Origin: Streptomyces longwoodensis | GTDB lineage: Bacteria; Actinomycetota; Actinomycetes; Streptomycetales; Streptomycetaceae | Length of the DNA stretch: 64,000 bases | Assembly (NCBI RefSeq): GCF_001514125.1 | Contig: NZ_KQ948550.1 | Span: 897,518 to 961,517 of the forward strand | Direction: 5' to 3' | Part shown: positions 17,416 to 26,319 of the stretch, one piece after another | Layout: every line of letters begins with the position of its first letter | Position numbering within the stretch: the first letter of the stretch is position 1 | Made by a program: the position numbers and the translations under genes | Notes under the pieces: generated by a model | What the model saw: only the letters and a program-made list of their open reading frames with translations | What the model was told of the DNA's origin: nothing | Database searches by the model: none

Positions 17416-17466
17416 ACCTTTCCCGGCCGGGGCCCGGGCCGGGACGCGGTGGCCGGCGGGCGGCCG

Positions 17467-18543
17467 TCAGACGGTCCGGCCGTCCCCGCCGCCCTTCGAC
17501 ACCTTGATGCCCCGGGTGATCGTGTCGATGACCGACACCTCCTGGTCGGCGTCCAGCCCGAACCGCAGCACCACCAGCCGGCTGCTGTCGGCGGGGGCGG
17601 GGAACGCCAGCGACTCGACGTAGCCGTCGGCGCCCTTGCTGGTGACCGCCTTCCAGCGCACCAGGTAGCCCTTCTGCCCGGCCACGGTCACGGCCTTGGA
17701 GGCGAGCACCTGGTGCGACGTGATCTTCCCGTAGGTGGTGCCGCCGTAGGACTCCTCGGCGTTCGCGGCGATGTCCGCCTTGGCCACCTGCTCGGCGGTG
17801 CTGCCGGCCGTCTTCAGCAGCTCGGCCGGAGCGGAGTACACCCCGCCCTTGGTGCAGGACTTGGAGGCGTCGCCGGGGCAGTCGTACGTCGTGTCGGACG
17901 TCACCTGCGCGCCGGGCCCGCTCTGCTGCCCCGTCCAGCCGTCCGGGATGGGGATGCTGATGCCGTTCACCGGGTCCGGCACCGCACCGCTCTTGAGCTT
18001 CGGCGCCTCGGACCCCTCGGGGGAGGGCGACGCGCCGCCGGAGCCGCCCGGACCGCCGTTGCCCCCGGAACCGCCGTTGCCCCCCGAACCGCCGTCGCCG
18101 GGACCGCCGTTGCCGCCCGATCCGCCCGAGTCGCCGAACGGACCGCCCGGGCCGCCGGGTCCGCCCCGGCCGCCCGGTCCCTGCGCGGTGCCCGGCCCGG
18201 AGTCCCCGCCGTCGTCCTTGGTCAGCGCGTACACGCCGACCCCGATGCTCGCCAGCACCGCCACGGCGACGGCCACGGCTATGCCGGTGCGCAGCCCGCG
18301 CTTCGGGGCCGGCCCCACGGGCTGGGCGGGGTACCCGGGATGGACCGGATACGCCGTGATCGTGGGGTGGTCGGGCGCCGGTCCCGGGGCCGGCGTCTGC
18401 GCCGGCGGACCCCATGCGGCGGCCGCGCCCGCGGGGCGGGTCCGGTCCGTCCACGCCCTGCCGTCCCACCAGCGCTCGGTGGCGGGACCGTCACTTGTCT
18501 GCCCGGGGTCGGGGTACCACCCGGGGGGAGTCACCTGCGTCAT
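17467..18543 (-). CDS. DUF2510 membrane-anchored protein, Gly-rich linker
   Basis: A 358-residue protein. An N-terminal DUF2510 motif (PPGWYPDPG...RWWDGRAWTDRTR) is followed by a Pro/Ala linker and one transmembrane helix (GIAVAVAVAVLASIGVGVYAL, about 87-107). Then comes an extracytoplasmic Gly/Pro/Asn-rich repeat of about 60 residues and a globular domain (about 185-358) with a Cys pair in DCPGDASKSC. The inside-to-outside layout suggests a surface sensor or anchored lipid/cell-wall protein; I do not recognise the C-terminal domain. ATG at 18543. No operon partner. Confidence 0.75.
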   Translation of the reverse strand: MTQVTPPGWYPDPGQTSDGPATERWWDGRAWTDRTRPAGAAAAWGPPAQTPAPGPAPDHPTITAYPVHPGYPAQPVGPAPKRGLRTGIAVAVAVAVLASIGVGVYALTKDDGGDSGPGTAQGPGGRGGPGGPGGPFGDSGGSGGNGGPGDGGSGGNGGSGGNGGPGGSGGASPSPEGSEAPKLKSGAVPDPVNGISIPIPDGWTGQQSGPGAQVTSDTTYDCPGDASKSCTKGGVYSAPAELLKTAGSTAEQVAKADIAANAEESYGGTTYGKITSHQVLASKAVTVAGQKGYLVRWKAVTSKGADGYVESLAFPAPADSSRLVVLRFGLDADQEVSVIDTITRGIKVSKGGGDGRTV

Positions 18544-18688
18544 GCCCCCACCGTATGAGGCGTCGGTGAAAGACGGATGAGAGGCCCGGTCGGCGCGGCC
18601 CGGCGGACGCCGGCGGAGCCACGACCCAGGTGGCGTCCCGCTGGGTCCCGTTCCGCCCCGGCCGCGGGTGTGCCGGACGGCGGGCCGG

Positions 18689-18723
18689 TCGTCAATTGCG
18701 CGCCATGCGCGCCGCGTTGACGA
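18689..18723. repeat. inverted repeat in the 18544-18874 gap
   Basis: TCGTCAA (18689-18695) and TTGACGA (18717-18723) bracket a near-palindromic GCGCGCCATGCGCGC core. The 331-bp gap between the two divergent genes otherwise shows no coding signal. The repeat may be a regulator site. Confidence 0.4.
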
Positions 18724-18874
18724 CGCCGGCGGTCCCGCGCAGGCCCGGGCCGCGCCGGCCCGTGCGGATGTCACCCGTCGAGGCACCTCCTCGCCGGACC
18801 GTGCTCCGCCCGGACCCCCGGGCGGCTACGCTCGGGTTCTGTACGTCGTTCGGGCGATGCGGGGAGGTAGCGGG

Positions 18875-21565
18875 ATGACGGAGGTACGGCCCGCGGGGGC
18901 CGCCCCGGGTTCCCTGTGGGAGCGCGACACGGAGGTCGCGGCCATCGTGCAGGCGGTCCGGGAGCTGCGCACCGACCGGTCGTCCTCGGGCCGCCTGCTG
19001 GTGTTCCGCGGCGACGCGGGCCTCGGCAAGACCGCCCTGCTGGCCGAGACCCAGCGCGTCGCCGAGGCCCAGCACTGCACCGTGTGGTCCGCGCGCGGCG
19101 GCGAGACCCTGAAGTCCGTCCCCTTCAACGTCGTGCGGCAACTCCTCCAGCCCGCGCTGCTGTCGATGCTCCCCGAAGAGGCCCGCGAGTACCTGGGCGA
19201 CTGGTACGACATCGCCGGTCCCGCCCTCGGCATAGCGGACCCCGGCGAGTAGGCGCCCGACCCGCAGGGCGTCACCGACGGCCTGGTCGCCGCCGTGCGG
19301 CGGCTGGCCCGGCGCGAGTGGCCGCTGGTGCTGCTGATCGACGACGCGCACTGGGCCGACCTGGAGACCCTGCGCTGGCTGTCCGCGTTCGCGCAGCGCC
19401 TGGACGACCTGTCGGTCCTGGTCGTCCTCGCCTGCCGCAACGGCGAGGCCGCGGGCGAGCGCGCCCGGCACCTCGAGGCGGTCTCGGCCGTCGCCGGCCG
19501 GTCCGTGGCCGCCCTGAGCGCGCTCACCCCCGACGCGGTCGCCGGGCTCACCCGCGCCACGGTCGGCGAGCACGCCGACGCCCCCTTCTGCCGCGAGGTC
19601 TGGGCGGTCACCGGCGGCAACCCGTACGACACCGTCGAACTCCTCGCCAAGGTGCAGGACAGCGAGCTGGAGCCGACCGAGGCGTCCGCGCCCGAACTGC
19701 GCCCGCTCAACAAGTCGGCCCGCGGCGGCGGACTGGTCGCCCGCCTGGAGGGGCTCGGCATCGACGCGACCCGGTTCGCCTGGGCGGCCGCCATCCTCGG
19801 CGCCGGGATCACCGTCGAACAGGTGGCGCTGCTGGCCGGCATGGGGATCGACGACGCCCACCGCTGCGCCCAACTCCTGCAGGGCGCCCGCATCCTCACC
19901 ACCCCCGACCTCGCGGCCGGCCCGGTCGACGACGGCGACCTGGTCTTCGTGCACCCGCTGATCGCCAGCGCCGTCTACAACTCCGTGCCCGACGCGCTGT
20001 GCCGTGCGATGCACGGCATCGCCGCGCAGGTCGTCACCGACGCGGGCAAGGGCCTGGCCGCCGCCTCCCGGCACCTGCTCCAGGTCCACCCCGACGGCGA
20101 CGAGGAACTCGTCGCCCAACTGCGCGAGGCCGCCGCCGAACACCTCGCCGTCGGCGCTCCCGACGCGGCCCTGCGCTGCCTGGAACGCGCCCTCGCCGAG
20201 CCGCCCCCGCCCGACGTCCACGCCCGCGTGCTCTACGAACTCGGCTGCGCCACCCTGCTCACCGCGCCCTCCCGCACCATCGCCCACCTCCGGGCCGCGC
20301 TGTCCATGCCGGGCCTGGACGGGCCCGAGCGGGTCGACGCCGTGCACCGCCTGTCCCAGGCGCTGCTGCACAACGACCAGTTGGAGGAGGCCGTCCGCAC
20401 CGTCGAGGCGGAGGCCGCGCGCCTGGGTCCCGGACCGGCGCGGATGCGGCTGCAGGCCGTGCAGTTCATGTGGGAGGGCCTGTACGCCGGTGAGAACAGC
20501 GGCCCCGGCCGCTCCGAGCGGCTCGCCGAACTGGCCTCCACCTGCACCGGCCGCGACAACGCCGAGCGAGCGCTGCTGATCCTGCGCGGCTTCGACGCCA
20601 TGACCCACGGCGAGAGCGCCGAGGAGGTCGTGGAACTGTGCGACCGGGCCCTCGTCAACGGCCGCCTGGCGCCCGGCCTCGACTGGACCGACAAGGAGTG
20701 GGGCCTGGAGCTGCCGATGATGCTGGCCAGCTCCTACGCCTACGCCGACCGGCTGGACCGCGCCGACGCCCTGTTCACCGACGCGCTGCGCGCCTACGAC
20801 TCGGCCGGCTGGGGCGGCGGCCACCTCGCCCTGGCCCACGCCTACGTCGGCCTCGGGCACCGCAGGCGCGGCCGGCTGCGGGCGGCCGAGACGTCCCTGC
20901 GCGAGGCGCTGCGGCTGGCCGAACGCGTCGGCCGCGGACTGCCGTTGTACTGGTCGGCGACCTGCAACCTGGTCGACACGCTCATCGCGCGCGGCCACGT
21001 CGACGAGGCCTGGCGGGTCGCCGAGCAGTCGGGCTTCGCGCCGCCGTACCCGTCCACGATCGTGCTGCCCGACCCGCGCTCGGTGCGCGGCCGGCTGCTG
21101 CTCGCCGTCGGCCGCGCCCAGGAGGGGATCGACGAACTCCAGGAGGCGGAGAAGGCGGCCGCCGCCCGCGGCCACCTCAACCCGGTGGTGGTGCCCTGGG
21201 CCGTCGACCTGGCCCGCGCCCTCGCCACCGAGGACCCGGAGCGCGCCGGACGGCTCGCCGCCGACGTCCGTCGGCAGGCCGAGCGGTTCGGCACCGACAC
21301 CGCGATCGGCGAGGCGCTGCGCTGTGCCGCCGCACTGGAGACCGGGCGGCGCGCGGTCGGGCTGGCCGCCCAGGCGGTGGCCTACCTGGAAGCGTCACCC
21401 TGCCAGTACGAACACGCGGCGGCCCGCGTCGAGTACGGCGTCCTGTCCCGCTCGGCCGCGGAGCTCAACCGGGGCCTGACCCTGGCCCGTTCGTGCGGCG
21501 CCGACGCCGTCGCGGTCCAGGCGGAGCGGGCGCTGGCGGGCCTGGGAGCACTGGAACACCACTGA
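18875..21565 (+). pseudogene. LuxR-type large AAA ATPase split by an in-frame amber codon
   Basis: Reading from ATG 18875 (GGGGAGG upstream) gives a STAND/AAA regulator: Walker A GDAGLGKT (about residue 45), then a TAG at 19250-19252. The same frame then continues without interruption for 770 more residues through a Walker B-like LLIDDAH and a long tetratricopeptide-like helical region to TGA at 21563. Sequence quality on both sides matches the family, and a C-to-T change (CAG to TAG) would explain the stop. The C-terminus lacks the LuxR HTH, so even the intact protein would be an ATPase without an obvious DNA-binding domain. It is either a recent nonsense mutation, a suppressed stop or a sequencing error. 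GTG at 19295 could restart translation. Confidence 0.75.
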
Positions 21566-21718
21566 CCGGCACGGCCACACCTCCCCGGCCGCGCCCCGGG
21601 CGACCCGCTCCTGGTACGCGTCGTGCTCGGCCGCGATCTCCTGTCCGGTCTGCGCAAGCCCGCGGCCGCCATGACCGGCGCACCCGCGCCCGCCTCCGTC
21701 GAGGCATAGCCCCCAGGA

Positions 21719-22756
21719 CTAGCGGGAGCCACCCCCGCCCGGCGCCGCCGCGAGCACGACCCACACCTGCCCCGGGGCGAACGTCATCGCCGCGCCGTCC
21801 GGGGTCGTGAAGCGGGTGCCGTCCGTGGCCGTCGGGCGCTCCCAGCGGGCGGCGTCGAAGGCCCGGCCGTCGCGCAGCACCATGGCCCGTCCCGAGCCGA
21901 CGGTCCGGGTGTACGGGGTGGTGTTGCCGAGGAAGTCGTGGAAGCGGGAGCCGCGGACCGTCACGTACTGCACCACCACCGTCGCCGCGGCCACCCGCCG
22001 TCCGCCGGAGGTCACGCTCGCCCGGCCGTCCATGGCCACCAGCCAGCGGGCCCGGTCCGGCGACCAGGTGAAGGTGAACCGCGCCGCCGGGAAGCGCACG
22101 CTGCGGGTTTTCTCGGGGGTGCCGCCGGGCGGCGCGGCGCCGTAGCGGAAGCCGGTGGTGAGCGCGGCCGCGCCGGGCGGCGAGGGGACCAGGGCCTTCG
22201 GCCGCAGGAACAGGTTGTGCGGGGCGGCGCGGTCCGCGCCCCGGTAGAAGGCGCCGGACGACTCCTCGGGCGTCACCGCGGTCAGCGGGGCCCGGTCGAT
22301 CAGCGGCAGCAGCTTGCCCTGCGCGCCGGAGAACGCCAGCACCGGCCGGGTGAACTGGCCCAGCAGCTCCAGGTCGGACTCCCGGGCGCTGCGCACGGGC
22401 CCGACGGCGGGCGGCAGCTTCGTCGCGTAGAGCGCCATCAGCCGGCTCAGGCCGCCCTCGACCTGCTCGGCGTAGACGACGTCGGCGGCGTCCAGGCCGG
22501 TCGGCGGGCGGGCGGCGGGCGCGTTGTCGATCTTCACGGCCAGGACCGGGCCGGGCGGGGGCGTGCGGGGCGAGGGACTGGCGGACGCGGAGCTGCTGGC
22601 GGCGGGGGAGCGGCTGCCGCCCGGCTTGTCCTGGAGCGCGCCCCGGGAACTCGTGCAGCCGGCCGCCAGGCCGAGGGCCAGCGCGGCGGCCAGCAGGGCC
22701 GGCCCGAACGTGCTCCGCCGCGTGCGCGGTCCGTGTGCCTTGTCCACCGGCGTCAC
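21719..22756 (-). CDS. DUF3048 lipoprotein
   Basis: A secreted lipoprotein of 345 residues: a short positively charged N-terminus, hydrophobic core and lipobox LAAGC (Cys about residue 34), a Ser/Pro-rich linker, then the two-part DUF3048 domain (VLAVKIDNAPAARPPTGL...DVVYAEQVEGGLSRLMALY; later FTFTWSPDRARWLVAMDG and VVVQYVTV). B. subtilis YerB belongs to this family; its biochemical role is unknown. GTG start at 22756. It is single and divergent from the dehydrogenase gene. Confidence 0.88.
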   Translation of the reverse strand: MTPVDKAHGPRTRRSTFGPALLAAALALGLAAGCTSSRGALQDKPGGSRSPAASSSASASPSPRTPPPGPVLAVKIDNAPAARPPTGLDAADVVYAEQVEGGLSRLMALYATKLPPAVGPVRSARESDLELLGQFTRPVLAFSGAQGKLLPLIDRAPLTAVTPEESSGAFYRGADRAAPHNLFLRPKALVPSPPGAAALTTGFRYGAAPPGGTPEKTRSVRFPAARFTFTWSPDRARWLVAMDGRASVTSGGRRVAAATVVVQYVTVRGSRFHDFLGNTTPYTRTVGSGRAMVLRDGRAFDAARWERPTATDGTRFTTPDGAAMTFAPGQVWVVLAAAPGGGGSR

Positions 22757-22935
22757 CCCGTTGGTGGTCGTGGTGTCGATTGTGCGCTCGGGTGACGCTT
22801 TCTGGCCATACCGGATCAGTCGTGATCGCTCACCGGCCGCGGCGCCCCGCGGTTCGGCAGCCGGACCCGTGGGTACCCGGCGACACCCGGAACCCGGTGA
22901 TCCGGGCCCCGACTCGGCGGAGGGAGCACGGCGCG

Positions 22936-24126
22936 ATGAAGGCAGTGACCTGGCAGGGAAAGCGGGACGTAAGGGTCGAGGAGGTGCCCGACCCGAGGAT
23001 CGAGGAGCCGACGGACGCGATCATCCGCATCACCTCCTCGGGGCTGTGCGGATCCGACCTGCACCTGTACGAGGTGCTCACGCCGTTCATGACCCCCGGC
23101 GACATCCTCGGCCACGAGCCCATGGGCATCGTCGAGGAAGTGGGCGCGGGTGTGCCGGACCTCGCCGTCGGTGACCGGGTGGTGGTGCCGTTCCAGATCG
23201 CGTGCGGCACCTGCTGGATGTGCCTGACCGGACTGCCCACGCAGTGCGAGACCACCCAGGTCAGGAGCCAGGGCATGGGCGCGCCCCTGTTCGGCTACAC
23301 CCGCCTGTACGGCGCGGTGCCGGGCGCCCAGGCCGAGTACCTGCGCGTCCCGCAGGCCCAGTTCGGCCCGATCAAGGTGCCCGAGGGGCCGGCCGACGAC
23401 CGGTTCGTCTACCTGTCCGACGTCCTGCCCACCGCCTGGCAGGCGGTCGCCTACGCGGACGTCCCCCAAGGCGGCAGCGTCGCCGTGCTCGGCCTCGGGC
23501 CGATCGGCGACATGGCCTGCCGCATCGCCCAACTGCGCGGTGCCGGGCGGGTGTTCGGCGTCGACCTGGTGCCCGAGCGGCTGAGCAGGATGCGCGCGCG
23601 GGGCGTGGAGACGTTCGACCTCAGGTCGTTCGACAGCGAGAAGGAACTGGTCGAGGCGATCCGCGACGAGACCGACGGGCGCGGCCCGGACGCCGTCATC
23701 GACGCGGTCGGCACCGAGGCCCACGGCAGCGCGATCGCCAAGCTGGTGCAGAACGCCGCCGCCGTCATGCCGCGCAAGCTGAGCGGCCCGATGGCCGAGC
23801 GCTTCAGCGTCGACCGGCTCGCCGCCCTCCACACCGCCATCGAGCTGGTGCGCCGCGGCGGCACCATCTCCCTCTCCGGCGTCTACGGCGGCATGGCGGA
23901 CCCCCTGCCGCTGCTGACCATGTTCGACAAGCAGATCCAGCTGCGGATGGGCCAGGCCAACGTCCGCCGCTGGGCCGACGACATCCTCCCGTACCTCACC
24001 GACGAGGACCCGCTCGGCGTCGACGAGTTCGCCACCCACCGGGTGCCGTTGTCCGAGGCCCCGCAGGCCTACGAGATGTTCCAGCGCAAGCAGGACGGCG
24101 CGGTCAAGGTGCTGATGCAGCCCTGA
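22936..24126 (+). CDS. zinc-dependent alcohol dehydrogenase (MDR family)
   Basis: A 396-residue medium-chain dehydrogenase. The catalytic zinc ligands are in SSGLCGSDLH and GHEPMG, the structural zinc cysteines are in CGTCWMCLTGLPTQC, and the NAD-binding GLGPIGDMA motif lies at about residue 195. The size and C-terminal layout (WADDILPYLTDEDPLGVDEF) resemble glutathione-independent formaldehyde dehydrogenase-like enzymes common in Streptomyces. ATG at 22936. It converges on the ligase gene, 13 bp apart. The natural substrate is not evident. Confidence 0.9.
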   Translation: MKAVTWQGKRDVRVEEVPDPRIEEPTDAIIRITSSGLCGSDLHLYEVLTPFMTPGDILGHEPMGIVEEVGAGVPDLAVGDRVVVPFQIACGTCWMCLTGLPTQCETTQVRSQGMGAPLFGYTRLYGAVPGAQAEYLRVPQAQFGPIKVPEGPADDRFVYLSDVLPTAWQAVAYADVPQGGSVAVLGLGPIGDMACRIAQLRGAGRVFGVDLVPERLSRMRARGVETFDLRSFDSEKELVEAIRDETDGRGPDAVIDAVGTEAHGSAIAKLVQNAAAVMPRKLSGPMAERFSVDRLAALHTAIELVRRGGTISLSGVYGGMADPLPLLTMFDKQIQLRMGQANVRRWADDILPYLTDEDPLGVDEFATHRVPLSEAPQAYEMFQRKQDGAVKVLMQP

Positions 24127-24139
24127 GCCCCCGGGCCGC

Positions 24140-25204
24140 TCAGGTGCCCAGGATCTCCGCGAGGTCGTACCGGACCGGCTCCTCCAGCTGCGCGTAGGTG
24201 CAGCTCTCGGGGGTCCGGTCCGGGCGCCAGCGGCGGAAGCGGGCGGTGTGCCGGAACCGCTGCCCGTTCTCCATGTGGTCGTACGCCACCTCGGCCACCC
24301 GTTCGGGCGACAGCGGCACCCACGACAGGTCCTTGCGGCCCGACCAGCGGCTCGGCGCCCCCGGCAGCCGTGCCGTCTCGTGCGCGGACTCCTCGGACCA
24401 GGCGGCCCACGGGTGCCCCGAGACGTCGTCCAGGCGCAGCGGCTCCAGCTCCTCGACCAGCTCCGCCCGCCGCTTCATCGTGAAGGCGGCGGACACGCCC
24501 ACGTGCTGGAGCGTGCCCCGGTCGTCGTACAGGCCGAGCAGCAGCGAGCCCACCACAGGACCGCTCTTGTGCAGCCGGTAGCCGGCGACCACGACGTCCG
24601 CGGTGCGCTCGTGCTTGACCTTGAACATGGCGCGCTCGTCCGGCCGGTACCGGACGGTCAGCGGCTTGGCGATCACCCCGTCCAGGCCCGCCCCCTCGTA
24701 CTCCTCGAACCAGCGCCGCGCCACCTCGATGTCGGTGGTCGCGGGCGCCAGGTGCACGGGGGCCGCCACCCCCGACAGCTCCCGCTCCAGCCGCTCCCGC
24801 CGCTCGGTCAGCGGGGCGGTCATCAGCGACTCGTCCCCGAGGGCCAGCAGGTCGAACACGACGAGGGACGCCGGTGTGCGCTCCGCCAGCGTCCGCACCC
24901 GCGAGTCGGCCGGGTGGATCCGCTCGGTCAGCGCGTCGAAGTCCAGGTGCCCCTCCCGCGCGATCACGATCTCCCCGTCCACCACGCACCGCCGCGGCAG
25001 CCGCTCCCGCACCGCCGTCACCAGCTCGGGGAAGTACCTGGTCAGGGTCTTGCCGGTGCGGCTGCCGAGCTCCACCTCGTCGCCGTCGCGGAACACGATC
25101 GCGCGGAAGCCGTCCCACTTCGCCTCGTACTGCATGTCCGCGGGGATCGACGCGACCGCCTTGGCGAGCATCGGCAGGACAGGGGGCATCACCGGGAGAT
25201 CCAT
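24140..25204 (-). CDS. ATP-dependent DNA ligase (LigC/LigD-ligase type)
   Basis: A 354-residue single-polypeptide ligase. Adenylation Lys is in motif I EAKWDGFR; motif III (LVVFDLLAL), motif IV (DGVIAKP) and motif V (MFKVKHERTADVVVAG) are all present, followed by the OB-fold domain to RYDLAEILGT. It lacks the polymerase and nuclease domains of full LigD. It is divergent from the polymerase-domain gene with only 74 bp between, so the pair provides the separate ligase and polymerase modules of end joining. No Ku gene is in the window. Confidence 0.93.
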   Translation of the reverse strand: MDLPVMPPVLPMLAKAVASIPADMQYEAKWDGFRAIVFRDGDEVELGSRTGKTLTRYFPELVTAVRERLPRRCVVDGEIVIAREGHLDFDALTERIHPADSRVRTLAERTPASLVVFDLLALGDESLMTAPLTERRERLERELSGVAAPVHLAPATTDIEVARRWFEEYEGAGLDGVIAKPLTVRYRPDERAMFKVKHERTADVVVAGYRLHKSGPVVGSLLLGLYDDRGTLQHVGVSAAFTMKRRAELVEELEPLRLDDVSGHPWAAWSEESAHETARLPGAPSRWSGRKDLSWVPLSPERVAEVAYDHMENGQRFRHTARFRRWRPDRTPESCTYAQLEEPVRYDLAEILGT

Positions 25205-25278
25205 GCGTCGATTCTGCGCCCGTACCTCCCCTGGCGCCCGATGTGCGAGGTATGCGGGGTACGCCTACCGTGGCTCGC

Positions 25279-26292
25279 ATGGGTGACGCGGTGGAACTGG
25301 AGGTCGGCGGCCGGACCGTACGGCTGTCCAGCCCGGACAAGGTCTTCTTCCCCGAGCGCGGTTTCACCAAGCTGGACCTCGCCCGCTACTACATCGCCGT
25401 CGGCCCCGGCATCCTGCGCGCCCTGCGCGACCGGCCGACCACCCTGGAGCGCTACCCCGAGGGCGTGGGCGGGGAGAACTTCTTCCAGAAGCGGGCGCCG
25501 AAGAACATGCCCGACTGGATCCCGACCGCCCACATCACCTTCCCCAGCGGGCGCAGCGCCGACGAGATGTGCCCGACCGAGGCCGGAGCGGTGGTGTGGG
25601 CCGCCCAGTTCGGCACGCTCACCTTCCACCCCTGGCCGGTGCGCCGCGACGACGTCGACCGTCCCGACGAACTGCGCATCGACCTCGACCCGCAGCCCGG
25701 CACCGACTACGACGACGCCGCCCGCGCCGCCCACGAACTGCGGGCGGTGCTCGACGAGTTCGGCGGGCTGCGCGGCTTCCCCAAGACCTCCGGCGGCCGG
25801 GGCCTGCACGTCTTCGTGCCCATCGAACCGCGCTGGACCTTCACCCAGGTCCGCCGCGCCGCCATCGCCGTCGGCCGGGAGATGGAACGCCGCATGCCGG
25901 AGCGGGTCACCATCAAGTGGTGGAAGGAGGAGCGGGGCGAGCGGATCTTCATCGACTACAACCAGACGGCCCGCGACCGCACGATCGCCTCCGCCTACTC
26001 CGTGCGCCCCCGCCCGCACGCCCCCGTCTCCGCGCCCCTGCGCTGGGAGGAGGTCGGCGTCGCCCACCCGCAGGACTTCGACCTCGCGACCATGCCCGCG
26101 CGCTTCGCCGAACTCGGCGACGTGCACGCGGACATGGACGACCACCGCTACTCGCTCGAGGCCCTGCTCGACCTCGCCCGCCGCGACGAGCACGACCACG
26201 GCCTGGGCGACCTGCCGTACCCGCCGGAGTACCCGAAGATGCCGGGCGAGCCCCGACGGGTCCAGCCGAGCCGGGCCAGGAAGGACTCCTGA
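25279..26292 (+). CDS. LigD-type polymerase/primase domain protein
   Basis: A 337-residue archaeo-eukaryotic-primase-like polymerase of the LigD Pol group, which fills gaps and adds (ribo)nucleotides in end joining. Visible motifs: SSPDKVFFPERGFTK at the N-terminus, the catalytic acidic motif DLDPQPGTDY, and FPKTSGGRGLHV (nucleotide binding). ATG at 25279. It stands alone rather than fused to a ligase, as in many Streptomyces, and shares a short divergent promoter region with the ligase gene. The C-terminus (EYPKMPGEPRRV) is typical. Confidence 0.92.
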   Translation: MGDAVELEVGGRTVRLSSPDKVFFPERGFTKLDLARYYIAVGPGILRALRDRPTTLERYPEGVGGENFFQKRAPKNMPDWIPTAHITFPSGRSADEMCPTEAGAVVWAAQFGTLTFHPWPVRRDDVDRPDELRIDLDPQPGTDYDDAARAAHELRAVLDEFGGLRGFPKTSGGRGLHVFVPIEPRWTFTQVRRAAIAVGREMERRMPERVTIKWWKEERGERIFIDYNQTARDRTIASAYSVRPRPHAPVSAPLRWEEVGVAHPQDFDLATMPARFAELGDVHADMDDHRYSLEALLDLARRDEHDHGLGDLPYPPEYPKMPGEPRRVQPSRARKDS

Positions 26293-26319
26293 ACCCGACC
26301 CGGCCCGACTCCTCGGCGT

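Noticed and set aside
21566..21718. Possible gene remnant on the minus strand (AQTGQEIAAEHDAYQERVAR)
   Set aside because: Amino-acid pattern is protein-like but there is no start, family match or length; too weak to annotate.
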